From: Bacteroidota bacterium
GTDB lineage: Bacteria > Bacteroidota > Bacteroidia > Flavobacteriales_D > Crocinitomicaceae
Direction: 5' to 3'
NCBI GenBank assembly: GCA_024280195.1
Contig: JAJRQP010000236.1
Location: 1-6,455, forward strand
DNA length: 6,455 nt
Both the position numbers and the translations under genes were made by a program. The notes beneath the pieces are model-generated. The model saw nothing but the letters and a program-made list of their open reading frames with translations. It searched no databases and had not been told where the DNA came from. Positions 4,925-6,455 of the stretch are shown piece by piece (position 1 is the first letter of the stretch; each line of letters starts with the position of its first letter).

Positions 4925-6406
4925 ATGAATGATGCAGAAGAATTAATTTCAAAAATGAGTAAGAATGAAAAAAGATATTTCAAGCTCAACAACTCCAATC
5001 AAAACGAAGAAATTCAAACCATTATTTTATTTGATTTTTTCAATAAATCATACCGTAAAGCAGACATTAGTTCTCTGAAAATAAATCAAAATAACATCAA
5101 TTATTTGAACCATATTTTATACGACCAACTACTTGCTAGTTTAAATTCATATAACAAAAACAAGGTTCTATCCATCAAATTATTAAACACACTAACAAAT
5201 GTTAAGACGTTAATTACTAAAGGGTTATTCTCTCAAGCCATCAAGCAGGTTAGAAAAGGAAAAAAACTCTGCACTGAATTAGATGATTCACTTACAATGC
5301 TTCAGTTTATTTCTTTTGAAAAAGAAATAAATAAAGAACTTTTTAAAGAAACCGAATTCTTGGAACAAATTCAAGAAAGTTACTATCGAGAAACTCGATT
5401 AATTGATAACCTTTCACAAGAATTTTCATTTAGACAAAAAGAACTCTTTACAACATTCATAGCAAGAACTCTTGGGTTTGAAAAATCGGATGCAGCTAAA
5501 ATTCAATACAATGAAATAAAATTATTTCTTTCTCACAACAACTACGAAGACTGTAAAACATTCAATTCTAAAAGAATGCACTTATACATCGAAGCTTTGT
5601 TTGAGGTTTACAACAAAAATTATGCAGTTGCCCTAGAAAAACAAGAAGAGATTATCACTTTATTTGAAAAAAAACCGAAAATTTTAAGCAATGACCTCAC
5701 AACTTATCTTGGATCCATATACAACGCTTGCGTAACAAATTTATACTTAAAACAATTTGAACAAGTTCAAGAAAAATTCAATAAAATGAATGATTTCCGA
5801 AGCAAATCTAACATTAGAATTCTCGACCTTAAATTATTTAACTACCTAGGGATGGAAATTGCTTTGCAAAATAGTATTGGTCAATTCCAAAAAACAAATG
5901 ATTTTGAGGTTCTCGTAAAATCAGGTATGCAGCGATTTTCAAAAGAAATTCATATCACAGCGAAGTTATTTACCTTTTTTCAACTTGGACTGGCTTATTT
6001 CGGAGAAGGTAATTATTTACTAGCAAAGAACAGACTCAACAAAGTTATTTATGATGAACATGCAACATCTTTCCCACGCATAATCGCTCAGTCTCATTTA
6101 CTTTCTTTGTTCATTCTGTTTGAAAAAAAGAATTACGACAAACTCAAAAATCAAGCTACTTTAATTCTCCAAGAAGAAATAAAAACGATTGTGAAGTATC
6201 CCAAGCTTCATCTATTCTTTGATTATTTTTCTACCTCAGAAAATTTTCAAAATGAACCTAACCTTAAACGGCTTCTATCAAAACTAGATAAGCAACTGGC
6301 AAAAGAAAAAAGTGAAGAAATAATTACAGATATACATTTAAGAACTTGGGTTCTAGCTAAGATAAACAATACGAGTTATGCGAATCAATTAAAAACGGAA
6401 AAATAG
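4925..6406 (+). CDS. Cytoplasmic all-helical protein of unknown function, Bacteroidota SK-EKRYFKL family
   Basis: This 493-aa protein has no signal peptide or membrane segment. Residues 1-21 include MSKNEKRYFKL. From memory, this near-N-terminal SKSEKRYFKLF-type motif, followed by a helical region of about 470 residues, marks a widespread Bacteroidota family of roughly 450-520 aa usually annotated as hypothetical; the length here is typical. The first part (about 30-80) would be a small helical domain. The rest resembles degenerate TPR or solenoid helices, for instance ITKGLFSQAIKQVRKGKKL (97-115), NKNYAVALEKQEEIITLFEK (230-249) and FFQLGLAYFGEGNYLLAKNR (351-370), and near the C-terminus is DIHLRTWVLAKI (469-480). 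The sequence is rich in Lys, Asn and Phe. No enzymatic motif is visible, so a scaffold or protein-binding role is inferred. ATG at 4925 is preceded by an A/T-rich leader without a Shine-Dalgarno site; a later ATG at residue 11 would cut into the conserved motif region. Confidence 0.88.
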   Translation: MNDAEELISKMSKNEKRYFKLNNSNQNEEIQTIILFDFFNKSYRKADISSLKINQNNINYLNHILYDQLLASLNSYNKNKVLSIKLLNTLTNVKTLITKGLFSQAIKQVRKGKKLCTELDDSLTMLQFISFEKEINKELFKETEFLEQIQESYYRETRLIDNLSQEFSFRQKELFTTFIARTLGFEKSDAAKIQYNEIKLFLSHNNYEDCKTFNSKRMHLYIEALFEVYNKNYAVALEKQEEIITLFEKKPKILSNDLTTYLGSIYNACVTNLYLKQFEQVQEKFNKMNDFRSKSNIRILDLKLFNYLGMEIALQNSIGQFQKTNDFEVLVKSGMQRFSKEIHITAKLFTFFQLGLAYFGEGNYLLAKNRLNKVIYDEHATSFPRIIAQSHLLSLFILFEKKNYDKLKNQATLILQEEIKTIVKYPKLHLFFDYFSTSENFQNEPNLKRLLSKLDKQLAKEKSEEIITDIHLRTWVLAKINNTSYANQLKTEK

Positions 6407-6407
6407 A

Positions 6408-6455
6408 TCAATCTTCCTCAAACTCATACACCAACTCCGATAAATTATCTTGAGA
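6408..6455 (-). CDS. Probable C-terminal 15 codons of a convergent gene (runs off the right edge)
   Basis: The minus strand reads openly from 6455 and ends SQDNLSELVYEFEED followed by TGA at 6410-6408. It converges on the plus-strand gene with a 1-nt gap between the two stop codons. The acidic tail looks like a natural soluble-protein C-terminus, and the space would otherwise be unexplained, but 15 codons cannot identify a family and a chance open frame of this length is possible. Confidence 0.45.
   Translation of the reverse strand, partial: SQDNLSELVYEFEED

Overview
The window looks like a low-GC Bacteroidota chromosome, probably close to Flavobacteriales. Two proteins end in a type IX secretion system (T9SS) type A sorting domain, one clear TAnnTTTG-type -7 promoter element is present, and Shine-Dalgarno sites are absent or weak. 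I see no tRNA, rRNA, CRISPR array, insertion sequence or phage gene.

Layout from left to right. (1) At 1-301 (minus strand) is the N-terminal part of an exported TPR protein that runs off the left edge and appears to start at TTG. (2) At 405-2594 (minus) are two genes 3 nt apart. The upstream gene encodes a 499-aa exported protein with a SUMF1/FGE-like fold but without the catalytic cysteines. The downstream gene encodes a 228-aa protein that is almost entirely T9SS delivery module. The pair has its own promoter, with an 18-bp perfect palindrome just upstream, and ends in a hairpin terminator at 344-389. (3) At 2727-4781 (minus) is a 684-aa T9SS-exported protein with a predicted seven-unit beta-propeller, the same C-terminal module as the 228-aa protein, a perfect hairpin across its stop codon and a separate terminator. 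(4) A 143-bp AT-rich divergent spacer follows. (5) At 4925-6406 (plus) is a cytoplasmic all-helical protein of a Bacteroidota family of unknown function. (6) At 6408-6455 (minus) is the probable last 15 codons of a convergent gene.

The three complete minus-strand genes all encode exported proteins. Two are predicted to cross the outer membrane by T9SS. The third, the SUMF1-like protein, has no sorting domain of its own but is tightly coupled to a small T9SS protein. The plus-strand gene appears unrelated. The best lead for an undescribed system is the SUMF1-like/mini-T9SS gene pair. No mobile, defence or biosynthetic locus is visible, and the functions given are family-level inferences made by eye.
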